Below are positions 43,201 to 52,429 of a DNA stretch of 64,000 nucleotides, piece by piece. The notes under the pieces are model-generated. The model was not told the origin of the DNA and searched no databases. It was given only the letters and a program-made list of their open reading frames with translations. Position numbers and translations under genes: made by a program. Origin of the DNA: Micromonospora peucetia (GTDB lineage Bacteria > Actinomycetota > Actinomycetes > Mycobacteriales > Micromonosporaceae); NCBI RefSeq assembly GCF_900091625.1, contig NZ_FMIC01000002.1:186001-250000 (forward strand), read 5' to 3'. Numbering within the stretch: the first letter of the stretch is position 1; each line of letters opens with the position of its first letter.

Positions 43201-44361
43201 GATCCGCAGCCGCCGGGGCGCCACGACGGCCGCGGCGCCCCGGTACGCCGGCCCGGACGGGGTCCAGGAACCCAGCACGGCGGCCCGGGCGGCGCCGGTC
43301 ACCGAGGGCAGCGCGCCGGGCAGCCCGTGCCAGGAGAGCCAGCCGAGCAGCGCGAAGGCGTACGCCTCCTTGGCCTGCGCGGGGACGCCCAGCTCGTCGG
43401 TGGTGCGCAGCCGCCAGCGTCCCGCCCCGAGGGCGGCCAGCCGGGCGGTCAGGGTGGGATTGCGCACCCCGCCGCCGGCCGCGACCACCTCCACCACGCC
43501 GTGCCGGTCGCACTCGGCGGCCACCACCCGGGCGGTCAGCTCGGTCAGGGTGGCGAGCACGTCGTCGGCCGGCACCGACTCGCCGAGGGCGGCCAGCCGC
43601 GCGTCCAGGTAGCCGGCGTGGAACAGCTCCTTGCCGGTCGACTTGGGCGGCGGTGCCGCGTAGTACGGCTCGGCGAGCAGCACGTCGAGCAGGCCGGGGT
43701 GCACCCGACCCGTCGCCGCGTGGGCGCCGTCGAGGTCGCAGGGCCGGCCCAGCAGGCGGCGGGCCGCGGCGTCGAGCAGCGCGTTGGCGGGCCCGACGTC
43801 GTACCCGAGCACCGGCGCGCCCGGCGCGAGGACCGTGAGGTTGGCGATGCCGCCCAGGTTGAGCGCGGCGCGCGGGGCCGCGCCGTCCGCCGCGTCGAGC
43901 AGCAGTGCGTCGAACGCCGGGACCAGGGGCGCGCCCTGCCCGCCGGCGGCGACGTCCGCCGAGCGCAGGTCACTCAGCACGGGTACGCCGACCCGGGCGG
44001 CCACCCGGGCCACCGCGCCCAGTTGCAGGGTGCCCCGGGCACGCCCGTCGGCGATCCAGTGGAACACCGTCTGCCCGGGCGAAACCACCGCGTCGACCGC
44101 GCCGCCGGCCAGCTCGACGCCGACCGCCGCCGCCTCGGCGAAGACCTCACCGAGCCGGTTGTCCAGCCGGCAGACCGCCTCGATCGTGGTGCTCCCGGGC
44201 GGCAGCAGCGCGCCGATCGCGGCGCGCAGCTCGTCGTCGTAGTCGAGGCCGCGGTGCCCCAGCGGGCGCAGCCGGAGGGTGTCCCCGTCGAGGGTGAACT
44301 CGGCGGCGGCCACGTCCACCCCGTCGTACGACGTCCCCGACATCAACCCCACGACCTTCAT
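43192..44361 (-). CDS. anmK: Anhydro-N-acetylmuramic acid kinase
   Basis: AnmK cleaves and phosphorylates 1,6-anhydro-N-acetylmuramic acid to N-acetylmuramate-6-phosphate in peptidoglycan recycling. The 389-residue sugar kinase has the N-terminal ATP motif [63 protein letters not shown] and [17 protein letters not shown]. Start ATG 44361 overlaps the upstream methyltransferase stop by four bases. Being third in a coupled chain after a permease and an RNA methyltransferase, its operon partners do not suggest recycling. Confidence 0.95.
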   Translation of the reverse strand: MKVVGLMSGTSYDGVDVAAAEFTLDGDTLRLRPLGHRGLDYDDELRAAIGALLPPGSTTIEAVCRLDNRLGEVFAEAAAVGVELAGGAVDAVVSPGQTVFHWIADGRARGTLQLGAVARVAARVGVPVLSDLRSADVAAGGQGAPLVPAFDALLLDAADGAAPRAALNLGGIANLTVLAPGAPVLGYDVGPANALLDAAARRLLGRPCDLDGAHAATGRVHPGLLDVLLAEPYYAAPPPKSTGKELFHAGYLDARLAALGESVPADDVLATLTELTARVVAAECDRHGVVEVVAAGGGVRNPTLTARLAALGAGRWRLRTTDELGVPAQAKEAYAFALLGWLSWHGLPGALPSVTGAARAAVLGSWTPSGPAYRGAAAVVAPRRLRIAD

Positions 44362-45656
44362 GTAAGGAAGGGCCCCTTCTTGTCGGATTCGGTAGCGGAC
44401 GGGTCCCCTGCTGACACGTCGGCCGGGAGGAGCAGGCCGACCAGCTCGACGTGCTGGGTCATCGGGAAGAGGTCGAAGCCGCGCAGCACGGCCAGCCGCC
44501 AGCCCAGCCCTGCGAAGGTGCGTACGTCGCGGGCGAAGGCGGCCGGGTCGCAGGCCACGTACGCCACCACGCGTGGACCGGCGGCGACCACGTCCCGTAC
44601 CACCTGGGCGCCGGCGCCGGAACGCGGCGGGTCGAGCACCACCACGTCGACCGGGCCGGTGATCCGGCGGCGGGCCAGCGCGGTCTCCACCCGGGCCGAC
44701 ACGATCTCGACCCGGGGCAGGTCGCGCAGGTTCTCCCGGGCGGCGGCGACGCCCGGCGCGGCCGACTCGACCAGGGTCACCCGGCCCGTGTCGCCGACCC
44801 GGCCGGCCAGCCCGGCGGCGAAGAGCCCCGCCCCGCCGTAGAGGTCCCAGGCCCGATCCCCCGGCCGCGGGTCGGTCAGCTCCAGCACGGCGTCGACCAG
44901 GGTGTCGGCGGCGGCCGGGTGCACCTGCCAGAACGACGACGCCGGCAGCGTCCACTTCCGGCCGGCCGCCACCTCGCGGACCCGGTCCGGGCCGCTCACC
45001 GTCCGGGGCACCCCGTCGGCGACGGCGGTCACCGCCACGTCCCCGCCGGTGGAGGCGACCGTCTCGACCGTGTCGGCGTCCGGCCAGCGCGCCCCGGTCG
45101 GGGCCAGCACGGGCAGCTCCCGGATCGACGGGTGGGCGATCAGGCAGCGGTCGATCGGGACGACCTCGTGTGAGCGGTGCTTGAGCAGGCCGGCCCGGCC
45201 CGCCCCGTCGACGGCGTAGCGGACCCGGGAACGCCAGCCGAGCGGTCCGCCGGGCAGCGCCTCGACCCGGACGCCGAGGGCGTCCAGTTCGGTGTCGGTG
45301 AGCCCACCCAGCCGGGTGAGCTGCTCACGCACCACCGCCGCCTTCCAGTCGAGCTGGGCGGCCGGGGCGACGTGTTGCAGGTCGCATCCGCCGCACCGGC
45401 CCGGCTTCGCGTACGGGCAGGGCTGCTCGACCCGGTCCGGCGCGGCCTCGAGCACCGTCACCGCGTCGGCCCGGACGAACCCCTTGTGCACCTCGGTCAC
45501 CTCGGCGACCACCCGCTCACCGGGCAGCGCGTGCCGGACGAAGACCACCTGGCCATCCACCCGGGCGACGCAGTGCCCGCCCGGCGCGACCGCCCCGACG
45601 GTCAGCTCGACCCGCTCGGCCTCCTCCAGCCCGCTGCCGTCCCCGTGCGCTGTCAT
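44358..45656 (-). CDS. Class I SAM-dependent RNA methyltransferase, TrmA/RumA type
   Basis: This 432-residue enzyme probably forms 5-methyluridine in RNA. It has an N-terminal TRAM-like domain (residues about 15-70), an iron-sulfur cysteine set in CPYAKPGRCGGCDLQH, a SAM-binding WDLYGGAGLFAAGLA, VDVVVLDPPRSGAG, and the catalytic-cysteine motif VAYVACDPAAFARD. Which RNA position is modified cannot be told from sequence; I recall the M. tuberculosis relative as Rv2689c. The start ATG 45656 overlaps the permease stop by four bases. A 17-bp palindrome lies in its last codons (KKGPFLT then TGA). Confidence 0.93.
   Translation of the reverse strand: MTAHGDGSGLEEAERVELTVGAVAPGGHCVARVDGQVVFVRHALPGERVVAEVTEVHKGFVRADAVTVLEAAPDRVEQPCPYAKPGRCGGCDLQHVAPAAQLDWKAAVVREQLTRLGGLTDTELDALGVRVEALPGGPLGWRSRVRYAVDGAGRAGLLKHRSHEVVPIDRCLIAHPSIRELPVLAPTGARWPDADTVETVASTGGDVAVTAVADGVPRTVSGPDRVREVAAGRKWTLPASSFWQVHPAAADTLVDAVLELTDPRPGDRAWDLYGGAGLFAAGLAGRVGDTGRVTLVESAAPGVAAARENLRDLPRVEIVSARVETALARRRITGPVDVVVLDPPRSGAGAQVVRDVVAAGPRVVAYVACDPAAFARDVRTFAGLGWRLAVLRGFDLFPMTQHVELVGLLLPADVSAGDPSATESDKKGPFLT
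44365..44381. repeat. Short palindrome aaggaagggccccttct type
   Basis: An eight-pair hairpin (one G-U) with a 1-base loop is centred on gggcccc. It spans the last codons of the methyltransferase and ends three bases before anmK's start on the coding strand. I recall motifs of this form as frequent in Micromonosporaceae genomes, but I cannot confirm that here. In mRNA it could tune anmK translation. Confidence 0.6.
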
Positions 45657-47731
45657 CGCTCATCTCCGTCACTTCTTGGGCCGCTCTCGCCGGGCGGCGC
45701 GGACACGATGGGCGGGACGCTCGGCGGCAGGGTGCCGCGCGGTGCGACCCGGGGGCCGCGTGCCGGGCCCCGGGTCAGTGTGGCGTCCAGCCGGTCCAGG
45801 TCCTTGCCGGCGGTCGAGGCTAGCTGCCACGGCACGCTGGTCACCATCACCCCCGGTTCGAAGAGCAGCCGGGTCTTCAGCCGCAACGCGCTCTGGTTGT
45901 GCAGCAGGTGTTCCCACCAGCGCCCCACCACGTACTCCGGGATGAAGACCGTGACCACGTCGCGCGGCGACGCCCGACGGACGCCGGCCACGTAGTTCAG
46001 GATCGGGCGGGTGATCTCCCGGTACGGCGAGTCGACCACGGTCAGCGCGACGGGCAGGTCCCGCCGCTCCCACTCCTGCTGCAACTCCCGGGTGTCCTTC
46101 TCGTCGACGTTGACGGTCACCGCGGTCAGCGTGTCCGGCCGGGTGGCCCGGGCGTACGCGATGGCCCGCAGCGTCGGCTTGTGCAGCTTGCTGACCAGCA
46201 CGACGGCGTGGTTGCGGGCGGGCAGCACGGCGCGGCCCTCGTCCGGCGGGGTCAGTTCCGCGGCGACCCGGTCGTAGTGCCGGCGGATGGCCAGCATCAG
46301 CATGTACATCATCGCCATCGCCACGATGGCGATCCACGCGCCGAGCAGGAACTTCGTGACGAGCACGATGATCAGCACCGTGCCGGTCATCGCCATGCCG
46401 AAGGCGTTTATCGCCCGGGACCGGAGCATCCGCCGGCGTTCCTGCGGGTCCCGCGTGGTCTTCAGGTGCCGGTTCCAGTGCCGGATCATGCCGGCCTGGG
46501 AGAGGGTGAAGGAGACGAACACGCCGACGATGTAGAGCTGGATGAGCCGGGTCACCTCGGCCTGGAAGCCGACGATCAGCACGATCGCGGCGACGGCCAG
46601 GAAGACAATGCCGTTGGAGAAGGCCAGCCGGTCGCCGCGGGTGTGCAGCTGCCGGGGCAGGTAGCGGTCCTGGGCGAGGATCGAGCCGAGCACCGGGAAG
46701 CCGTTGAACGCGGTGTTCGCGGCCAGGAAGAGGATCAGCGCGGTGATCCCGGCGACCACGTAGAGCAGCATCGAGCCGGAGCCGAAGATCGTCTCCCCGA
46801 GCTGGGTGGTGACGGTCTTCTGCACGTACCCCTCGGGGCCGGAGACGATCTGCAACCCCGGGTTCTCGACGAACTGGAGGCCGGTGAGCCGGGACAGCCA
46901 GATGATGCCGACCAGCATGGCCACCGAGATGGTGCCGAGCAGCAGCAGCGTGGTGGCCGCGTTGCGGCTCTTCGGGGCCTTGAACGCCGGCACCCCGTTG
47001 GAGATCGCCTCCACGCCGGTCAGCGCCGCGCACCCCGAGGAGAAGGTGCGCAGCAGCAGGAAGACCAGGGCGAAGCCGGTGACGCTGTGTTCGGCCTGGA
47101 TCTCCAGGCCGGCGCTGGGCGCCCGCAGGTCGTGGCCGAGCACGAAGACCCGGATCAGCCCGGTGAGCAGCATCCCGACCATCACGATGATGAAGCCGTA
47201 GGTGGGGATCGCGAAGGCCGTCCCGGACTCCCGCAGGCCGCGCAGGTTCACGGCGGTGAGCAGCGCCACCGCGCAGACCGCGATCAGCACCTTGTGGGTG
47301 GCCACGAACGGCACCACCGAGCCCAGGTTGGCCACCCCGGAGGAGACCGAGACCGCGACCGTGAGCACGTAGTCGACCAGCAGCGCGCTGGCCACCGCGA
47401 CCCCCGCCCGGGGACCGAGGTTGACCGTGGCCACCTCGTAGTCGCCGCCGCCGGAGGGGTAGGCGTGCACGTTCTGCCGGTAGCTGGCCACGACGGTGAG
47501 CATCACCACCACGACGGCCAGGGCGATCCACGGCGAGAAGAAGTACGCCGAGGCGCCCGCGATGGAGAGGGTCAGCAGGATCTCGTCGGGTGCGTACGCG
47601 ACGCTGGAGAGGGCGTCGGACGCGAACACGGGCAGCGCGATGCGCTTGGGCAGAAGCGTGTGCTTGAGCCGGTCGGACCGGAACGGTCGACCGAGTAGCA
47701 GCCGCTTCAGCAGCGAGGTGGGTCTGGCCAC
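45653..47731 (-). CDS. APC-superfamily amino acid/cation permease with long C-terminal domain
   Basis: The 692-residue protein has about twelve membrane helices starting with LPVFASDALSSVAYAPDEIL, the conserved first-helix region of APC permeases, then VHAYPSGGGDYEVATVNLG, LRTFSSGCAALTGVEAISNG and AANTAFNGFPVLGSILAQDR. A cytoplasmic domain of about 180 residues follows (VVLVSKLHKPTLRAIAYARA, USP-like). I recall the M. tuberculosis relative as Rv2690c. Divergent from, and adjacent to, the CeoB/CeoC genes, so potassium-linked transport is possible, but amino acid transport is equally likely. GTG 47731 is chosen as the first start before the conserved sequence. Confidence 0.9.
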   Translation of the reverse strand: MARPTSLLKRLLLGRPFRSDRLKHTLLPKRIALPVFASDALSSVAYAPDEILLTLSIAGASAYFFSPWIALAVVVVMLTVVASYRQNVHAYPSGGGDYEVATVNLGPRAGVAVASALLVDYVLTVAVSVSSGVANLGSVVPFVATHKVLIAVCAVALLTAVNLRGLRESGTAFAIPTYGFIIVMVGMLLTGLIRVFVLGHDLRAPSAGLEIQAEHSVTGFALVFLLLRTFSSGCAALTGVEAISNGVPAFKAPKSRNAATTLLLLGTISVAMLVGIIWLSRLTGLQFVENPGLQIVSGPEGYVQKTVTTQLGETIFGSGSMLLYVVAGITALILFLAANTAFNGFPVLGSILAQDRYLPRQLHTRGDRLAFSNGIVFLAVAAIVLIVGFQAEVTRLIQLYIVGVFVSFTLSQAGMIRHWNRHLKTTRDPQERRRMLRSRAINAFGMAMTGTVLIIVLVTKFLLGAWIAIVAMAMMYMLMLAIRRHYDRVAAELTPPDEGRAVLPARNHAVVLVSKLHKPTLRAIAYARATRPDTLTAVTVNVDEKDTRELQQEWERRDLPVALTVVDSPYREITRPILNYVAGVRRASPRDVVTVFIPEYVVGRWWEHLLHNQSALRLKTRLLFEPGVMVTSVPWQLASTAGKDLDRLDATLTRGPARGPRVAPRGTLPPSVPPIVSAPPGESGPRSDGDER

Positions 47732-47893
47732 AACCGCCAAGCGTACGACCAGCCGGGCGCGCCTCGCGGGGTGGCCGAGCACGGCGGGGTGCAGCCGCGG
47801 AGTACCGTCGGTCCGCGTCCACGCCGGGAACGTGGCAGGCTCGCAGACGACACGCTCACCGGCGGGGCGTTGCGCACCTTGAGGAGGGACGCG

Positions 47894-48559
47894 GTGCATG
47901 TCGTGATCATGGGTTGTGGCCGGGTCGGCTCGACCCTCGCCTACAGCCTGGAGTCCCGGGGGCACTCGGTCGCGGTCATCGACCACGACGCCGACGCCTT
48001 CCGCCGGCTCGGCCCCGACTTCGCCGGGATCACGGTCACCGGTGAGGGCTTCGACGGAGAGGTGCTCCGGCAGGCCGGCATCGAGCGGGCGGACGCCTTC
48101 GCGGCGGTCTCCAGCGGCGACAACTCCAACATCATCTCCGCCCGGTTGGCCCGCGAGACGTTCGGCGTGTCCCGGGTGGCGGCGCGGATCTACGACCAGC
48201 GCCGGGCGCAGGTCTACGAGCGGCTCGGCATCCCCACCGTGGCCACCGTCCGGTGGACCGCCGACCGGATGCTGCGGCACCTGGTGCCGGAGGGGAACGT
48301 GGAGATCTTCCGGGACTCGACGAGCACGGTGTCGATCGTCGAGGTGCCGGTGCACAAGGACTGGATCGGCCGGCCGGTGCGCGCCCTCGAGGCGGCGACC
48401 GGGGCCCGGGTGGCGTACCTGATCCGCTTCGGCATCGGCACGCTGCCGACCCCGTCCAGCGTCGTGCAGGAGGGTGACCAGCTCTTCATGCTGGTCACCG
48501 ACGACCTGGCGGGGACGGTCACGTCGGTGGCGGCGACGCCGCCGGAAGGAGGGCTGTGA
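47894..48559 (+). CDS. TrkA-family potassium uptake regulator (CeoB type)
   Basis: This 221-residue cytoplasmic protein has an RCK-N domain with the NAD(H)-binding VIMGCGRVGSTLAYSLE and the acidic end of strand 2 (VIDHDADAF), followed by an RCK-C domain from about residue 145 (EVPVHKDWIGRPVRALE). RCK proteins gate Trk/Ktr potassium channels. GTG 47894 has the ribosome site gaggaggg. It precedes a second RCK gene by two bases, as ceoB and ceoC do in M. tuberculosis (Rv2691-Rv2692 as I recall). No TrkH/TrkG channel subunit is in the window. Confidence 0.92.
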   Translation: MHVVIMGCGRVGSTLAYSLESRGHSVAVIDHDADAFRRLGPDFAGITVTGEGFDGEVLRQAGIERADAFAAVSSGDNSNIISARLARETFGVSRVAARIYDQRRAQVYERLGIPTVATVRWTADRMLRHLVPEGNVEIFRDSTSTVSIVEVPVHKDWIGRPVRALEAATGARVAYLIRFGIGTLPTPSSVVQEGDQLFMLVTDDLAGTVTSVAATPPEGGL

Positions 48560-48561
48560 GG

Positions 48562-49251
48562 ATGCGCATCGCCATCGCCGGGGCGGGCAACGTGGGCCGC
48601 TCGATCGCCCAGGAGCTGATCGACAACGGCCACCAGGTGATGCTCATCGAGCGCCAGCCCCGGATGCTCCGGCCCGATCGGGTGCCGGCCGCCGACTGGG
48701 TGCTGGCCGACGCCTGTGAGCTGGCCAGCCTGGAGGAGGCCGACCTCGCCGGCTGCGACGTGGTGGTCGCGGCCACCGGGGACGACAAGGTCAACCTGGT
48801 GGTCTCGCTGCTGGCCAAGACCGAGTTCGCGGTGCCCCGGGTGGTGGCGCGGGTCAACCGGGCCGAGAACGAGTGGCTCTTCACCGAGCAGTGGGGGGTC
48901 GACGTCGCGGTGAGCAAGCCGCGGGTGATGGCCGCCCTGGTCGAGGAGGCCGTCACCGTCGGCGACCTGGTCCGGCTGATGACCTTCCGGCAGGGCGAGG
49001 CGAACCTGGTGGAGATCACGCTGCCGCCTACCGCGCCGTACGTCGGCGAACCGCTGCGCGCGATCCCGCTGCCCCGCGACTCCGCGCTGGTGGCGATCCT
49101 GCGCGGCAAGCGGGTGCTGGTGCCCACCCCGGACGACCCGATCGAGGCCGGCGACGAGTTGATCTTCGTGTGCACCGCGGAGGTCGAGGACGCGGTCCGC
49201 ACGGTGGTGCTCGGGGCGGACAGCGTGGAACGCACCCGCGGGCAGCGCTGA
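48562..49251 (+). CDS. TrkA-family potassium uptake regulator (CeoC type)
   Basis: This 229-residue protein has an RCK-N domain (IAIAGAGNVGRSIAQELIDN, LIERQPRML, CDVVVAATGDDKVNLVVSLL) and an RCK-C domain (NLVEITLPPTAPYVGEPLRA onward). It is paralogous to the upstream gene and probably forms a hetero-oligomeric ring with it. ATG 48562 is chosen since aaggaggg lies nine bases upstream; a GTG at 48556 would leave too short a gap. Confidence 0.92.
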   Translation: MRIAIAGAGNVGRSIAQELIDNGHQVMLIERQPRMLRPDRVPAADWVLADACELASLEEADLAGCDVVVAATGDDKVNLVVSLLAKTEFAVPRVVARVNRAENEWLFTEQWGVDVAVSKPRVMAALVEEAVTVGDLVRLMTFRQGEANLVEITLPPTAPYVGEPLRAIPLPRDSALVAILRGKRVLVPTPDDPIEAGDELIFVCTAEVEDAVRTVVLGADSVERTRGQR

Positions 49252-49261
49252 GGCCGGCTGC

Positions 49262-49957
49262 TCAGCTGCCGGGCAGCGCCTCCGGCTGCGGCTCCCGGGT
49301 CACCCGCCGGACCGTCCAGACCGTGATCAGCAGCAGCAGCACGTACGGCGGGTAGCCCAGCGCCAGCCGCGCCACGCCGAGCGCCGTGTCCTGGTGGGCG
49401 AGGTAGAGCCCGGCCTGCACGCCGACCTTCGCCAGCCACACCACGCCCCAGAGCACGGTGAGCCCGGTGAAGGTCCGCACCAGGCGCGGGTCGTCACGCC
49501 ACTCCGAGCGGCCCTTGGCCACCAGCACCGACCAGATCCACCCCACCAGGGGTTGCCGGATGGCGGCCGAGACCAGCAGGGCCACCCCGTAGCCGATGCC
49601 GTAGAGGATGCCGGGGAGGTAGAAGTCACGTTCGTCGCCGGTGCGCCAGGCGATCGCGGCGCCGACGGCGACGCCGAAGAGCCCGTTGACCGCGTGGCGG
49701 ATCGGGCGGCGCTGCGCCAGCCGGAGGCCGGCGATCATGAGCGCCACCGCCACCGAGGCGATCACGGCGGGCCGCAGCTCGCCGAGGATGTTGGCCAGCA
49801 CGAAGACGACCACCGGGATGCTGGACTCGACCAGGCCCCGCCAGCCGCCGAGCTGGTCGGCCATCTGCTCGGCGAGGTTGGGCAGCCGTTCCTCGTCCTG
49901 CGCGCCGTCCTGCGGACCGCCCGCCGGCTGTGCCGCCCGGTGCTGTCCCGTCGTCAT
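49262..49957 (-). CDS. DUF3159 family membrane protein
   Basis: The 231-residue protein has a cytoplasmic N-terminus (LAEQMADQLGGWRGLVES), then about six membrane helices with characteristic GIRHAVNG-like (RPIRHAVNGLFGVAVGA) and GERDFYLPGILYGIGYG segments. DUF3159 is an actinobacterial family of unknown function. ATG 49957 is chosen, with ggaaggc upstream. It converges with the ceoC-like gene and is followed upstream by an OB-fold protein, the same order I recall in M. tuberculosis (Rv2693c, Rv2694c). Confidence 0.9.
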   Translation of the reverse strand: MTTGQHRAAQPAGGPQDGAQDEERLPNLAEQMADQLGGWRGLVESSIPVVVFVLANILGELRPAVIASVAVALMIAGLRLAQRRPIRHAVNGLFGVAVGAAIAWRTGDERDFYLPGILYGIGYGVALLVSAAIRQPLVGWIWSVLVAKGRSEWRDDPRLVRTFTGLTVLWGVVWLAKVGVQAGLYLAHQDTALGVARLALGYPPYVLLLLITVWTVRRVTREPQPEALPGS

Positions 49958-49988
49958 CGCATGCCTTCCGTCCGCCGCGGCCACCGGG

Positions 49989-50369
49989 TCACTTCGGCGG
50001 TTCCAGCTCGTAGTACGGGTTGTAGATCACCTTGCGGTCGTCCCGCACGGCCACCCGACCGCGCGCGGTCAGGTGCCGGCCGGGCTCGATCCCGGCGATG
50101 TGCCGCCGGCCCAGCCAGACCAGGGTGATCACGTCGCTGCCGTCGTAGAGGTCCGCCTCCAACGTGGGCAGGTTGGTCCGCGGGGTGTAGACCACCGTGC
50201 GGAGCCGACCGGCCACCGAGACCACCTGGCCCCGCGTGCACTGCCCGGCCGGGACACCGCCGTGCTCGGCGCTCTCCCGGCGCAGCTCCTGCGCCTCGAT
50301 CTCCGCCTCGCTCGCGGTGAGCCGGCGAAGCATGCGGCGTAGCGAACCCCGGCCCTCGTCGGTCGACAT
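49989..50369 (-). CDS. OB-fold nucleic-acid-binding protein
   Basis: The 126-residue protein has a charged N-terminal helix (LRRMLRRLTASEAEIEAQEL) and an OB-fold of the tRNA-anticodon/RecG-wedge type: VVSVAGRLRTVVYTP, EADLYDGSDVITLVWLGRR, IAGIEPGRHLTARGRV, YNPYYEL. Single-stranded DNA or RNA binding is likely. The gene lies about 30 bp upstream of the DUF3159 gene and is probably co-transcribed. Start ATG 50369 has ggagg upstream. Confidence 0.9.
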   Translation of the reverse strand: MSTDEGRGSLRRMLRRLTASEAEIEAQELRRESAEHGGVPAGQCTRGQVVSVAGRLRTVVYTPRTNLPTLEADLYDGSDVITLVWLGRRHIAGIEPGRHLTARGRVAVRDDRKVIYNPYYELEPPK

Positions 50370-50495
50370 GACCTCCGCGTCACCCTCTCCACGCTGGCCG
50401 ACGCGACGCCGGCACCCGGGCCGGCCCCGGCGACGCCGGAACCGTCCCGCCAGCGTACGCCGACGGGGCCGGTCCCGGCGCGTCGTGACGGACGG

Positions 50496-51164
50496 TCAGG
50501 CCTCGCGGGGCGCGGGCGCGGTGTCGCCGTCGGCCGACACCCCGTCGCCCACCTGGTCGGCCGCTTCACGGGGCAACCGTAGCGGCAGCGGCTCGCGCAC
50601 CGGCTTGGCCTCCTGGCCCCGGTCGACCACCAGGCCGTCGAGGCACTCGGCGAGCGGGCCGGCGGCGGCCGGGTCGGTGGCCGCCTCGCCCTGGTAGACG
50701 CCGCGGACCATCCAGCGCGGCCCGTCGATGCCGACGAACCGCAGGGCGGTCAGCCCGTCCTCGGTACGCACCCGGGCGTGCAACTCGGTGCCGTACTCGC
50801 CCTGGACCTCCTGGGCCGCCGCGCCGTCGTTGAACAACGACTGGCGGATCTCCTCGCGCACCTCGTCCCAGATGCCGTCGGAGCGCGGCGCGGCGAAGAC
50901 GCCGAGCTGGAGCGCGTTGGGGCCGTGTACGAGGACGACCTGCTGGATCACGCCCTCCGGATCGGCCTGCACCCGCACCTCGACGTCGCGCACCGCCGGG
51001 ATGTGCAGGCTGCCCAGGTCGAGCCGCTGCACCCCCTCGGGAGCCTCCGAGATGTCGTAGGGGCCGCGGGCCGGGGCCGACTCCTCGGGGGAGTCGAGGA
51101 CCTCGGTCGTCCGCTCGTCACGGGCGTGCCGCCCGGCATCGTCCCGCTTACGGGAGAAGATCAC
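50496..51164 (-). CDS. DUF3710 family protein
   Basis: The 222-residue protein begins with a short basic tail (FSRKRDDAGRHARDE) and has the DUF3710 core: GPYDISEAPEGVQRLDLGSL, IQQVVLVHGPNALQLGVFAA, IWDEVREEIRQSL and RWMVRGVYQGEAA. The family is actinobacterial; the function is not known. GTG 51164 has ggagggt upstream. It lies downstream of dut with a 25-bp gap, a conserved pairing in actinobacteria. Confidence 0.9.
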   Translation of the reverse strand: MIFSRKRDDAGRHARDERTTEVLDSPEESAPARGPYDISEAPEGVQRLDLGSLHIPAVRDVEVRVQADPEGVIQQVVLVHGPNALQLGVFAAPRSDGIWDEVREEIRQSLFNDGAAAQEVQGEYGTELHARVRTEDGLTALRFVGIDGPRWMVRGVYQGEAATDPAAAGPLAECLDGLVVDRGQEAKPVREPLPLRLPREAADQVGDGVSADGDTAPAPREA

Positions 51165-51189
51165 TGCGCCAACCCTCCGCTGTTCGTGC

Positions 51190-51786
51190 TCACCCTGCCA
51201 CCTCTTCCGTCCGTCCGCCTGCCCGGTCCCGCTCTTCCCGCCGCGCGTCCGGCGTGTCCGGCACCCGCCGTCCGTCCGGTGCCGCCGGGGACACGCCCCG
51301 CCCACCGCCCGCCGAAGGGGACGGCACCAGGCCGGCGTGGCCGCCCGTGGAGCCGTGCCCGCCGGTCCCGCGTCGGGACGCGGGCAGCTCGGGCGTCGGC
51401 CGGAAGTCCGCCCGCGCCACCCGCTGCACGACGAGCTGCGCGATCCGGTCGCCACGGGAGATCTTCGCCGGTGTGTCCCGATCATGGTTGATCAGGTTGA
51501 CCAGGATCTCACCCCGGTAGCCGGCGTCGACCGTACCGGGCGCGTTGAGCACCGTCACGCCGAGTCTGGCCGCGAGCCCCGAACGGGGGTGGACGAGGCC
51601 CACGTACCCCTCGGGCAACGCGATCGCCACGCCGGTCGGGACCAGGGCCCGGCCGCCGGGTGGCAGCTCGACGTCAGCCGCCGCCACCAGGTCTGCCCCG
51701 GCATCGCCGGGATGGGCGTACGCCGGCAGCGGCAGCTCGGAGTCGAGCTGCCGTACGGGCACGGGCACGGGTACGACGTCGGTCAC
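51190..51786 (-). CDS. dut: dUTP diphosphatase
   Basis: Dut hydrolyses dUTP to dUMP, keeping uracil out of DNA and supplying thymidylate synthesis. All five trimeric dUTPase motifs are present: [52 protein letters not shown] and a variant fifth motif [11 protein letters not shown] (usually RGxGGFGSTG). About 45 further residues, rich in Gly, Pro and Arg, follow, which is unusual for the family's normal length of about 150. GTG 51786 has agaggggaac upstream. Confidence 0.95.
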   Translation of the reverse strand: MTDVVPVPVPVRQLDSELPLPAYAHPGDAGADLVAAADVELPPGGRALVPTGVAIALPEGYVGLVHPRSGLAARLGVTVLNAPGTVDAGYRGEILVNLINHDRDTPAKISRGDRIAQLVVQRVARADFRPTPELPASRRGTGGHGSTGGHAGLVPSPSAGGGRGVSPAAPDGRRVPDTPDARREERDRAGGRTEEVAG

Positions 51787-51858
51787 GGTTCCCCTCTTCC
51801 GTCCGTTTTCCTGGGGTGACCCTGCCATCCTGCCGGTTCCGTCGACCGTCGTGCGCCG

Positions 51859-51864
51859 TACCCT
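51859..51864 (+). promoter_or_regulatory. -10 hexamer TACCCT of the DUF3093 gene
   Basis: TACCCT lies seven bases before GTG 51872. cagga in the gap could alternatively act as a very close ribosome site. Confidence 0.45.
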
Positions 51865-51871
51865 CACAGGA

Positions 51872-52378
51872 GTGAGCCTGTCACCATCGTCGCCGTCCCC
51901 GGCACCGCCCGCCGCGGCGCCCCCGCAGCACACCGAGCGGCTCGGCCTGCCCTGGTGGCTGTGGCTGGGCAGCCTGGCCGTGGCCGCGCTGCTCGCCGTG
52001 GAGATCTGGATGGGTGCGCCCGGCGTCCGCGCCTGGCTGCCGTTCGCGGTGTTGCTGCCGGCGACCGTCGCCGGCCTGGCCTGGCTCGGCCGGATCCGGA
52101 TCGCGGTACGCGACTGCGAGCTGCGGGTGGACGACGCCCGGCTGCCGGTCCGGTTCGTCGCCGACGTCGTCCCGCTGGACGCCGCCGGCCGGCGTGAGGT
52201 GCTCGGGGTCGGCGCCGACCCGCTGGCGTTCGTGGTGCAGCGGCCGTGGGTCCCCGGCGCCGTCCAGGTGGTCCTCGACGACCCCGCCGACCCCACCCCG
52301 TTCTGGGTGGTCAGCACCCGCCGCCCGGTCGAACTGGCCGAGGCTCTCCTCGCCGCCCGCGACGCCGCCCGCCCCTGA
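51872..52378 (+). CDS. DUF3093 family membrane protein
   Basis: The 168-residue protein has two membrane helices ([20 protein letters not shown] and [17 protein letters not shown]) and a cytoplasmic domain with the DUF3093 pattern [37 protein letters not shown] and [17 protein letters not shown]. Actinobacterial, of unknown function; divergent from dut in many genomes. The gene converges with the next one across palindrome copy C. Confidence 0.88.
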   Translation: MSLSPSSPSPAPPAAAPPQHTERLGLPWWLWLGSLAVAALLAVEIWMGAPGVRAWLPFAVLLPATVAGLAWLGRIRIAVRDCELRVDDARLPVRFVADVVPLDAAGRREVLGVGADPLAFVVQRPWVPGAVQVVLDDPADPTPFWVVSTRRPVELAEALLAARDAARP

Positions 52379-52429
52379 CCGCCCCCGCACCCCGCACCCC
52401 GCGCCGCACCCCTCGCCCGCGCCCTCTCG

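Noticed and set aside
47735..47893. c-di-AMP (ydaO-type) riboswitch before the potassium regulators
   Set aside because: I looked for the conserved ydaO core and found no match; the region is GC-rich without supportive pairing, and a normal ribosome site is present.
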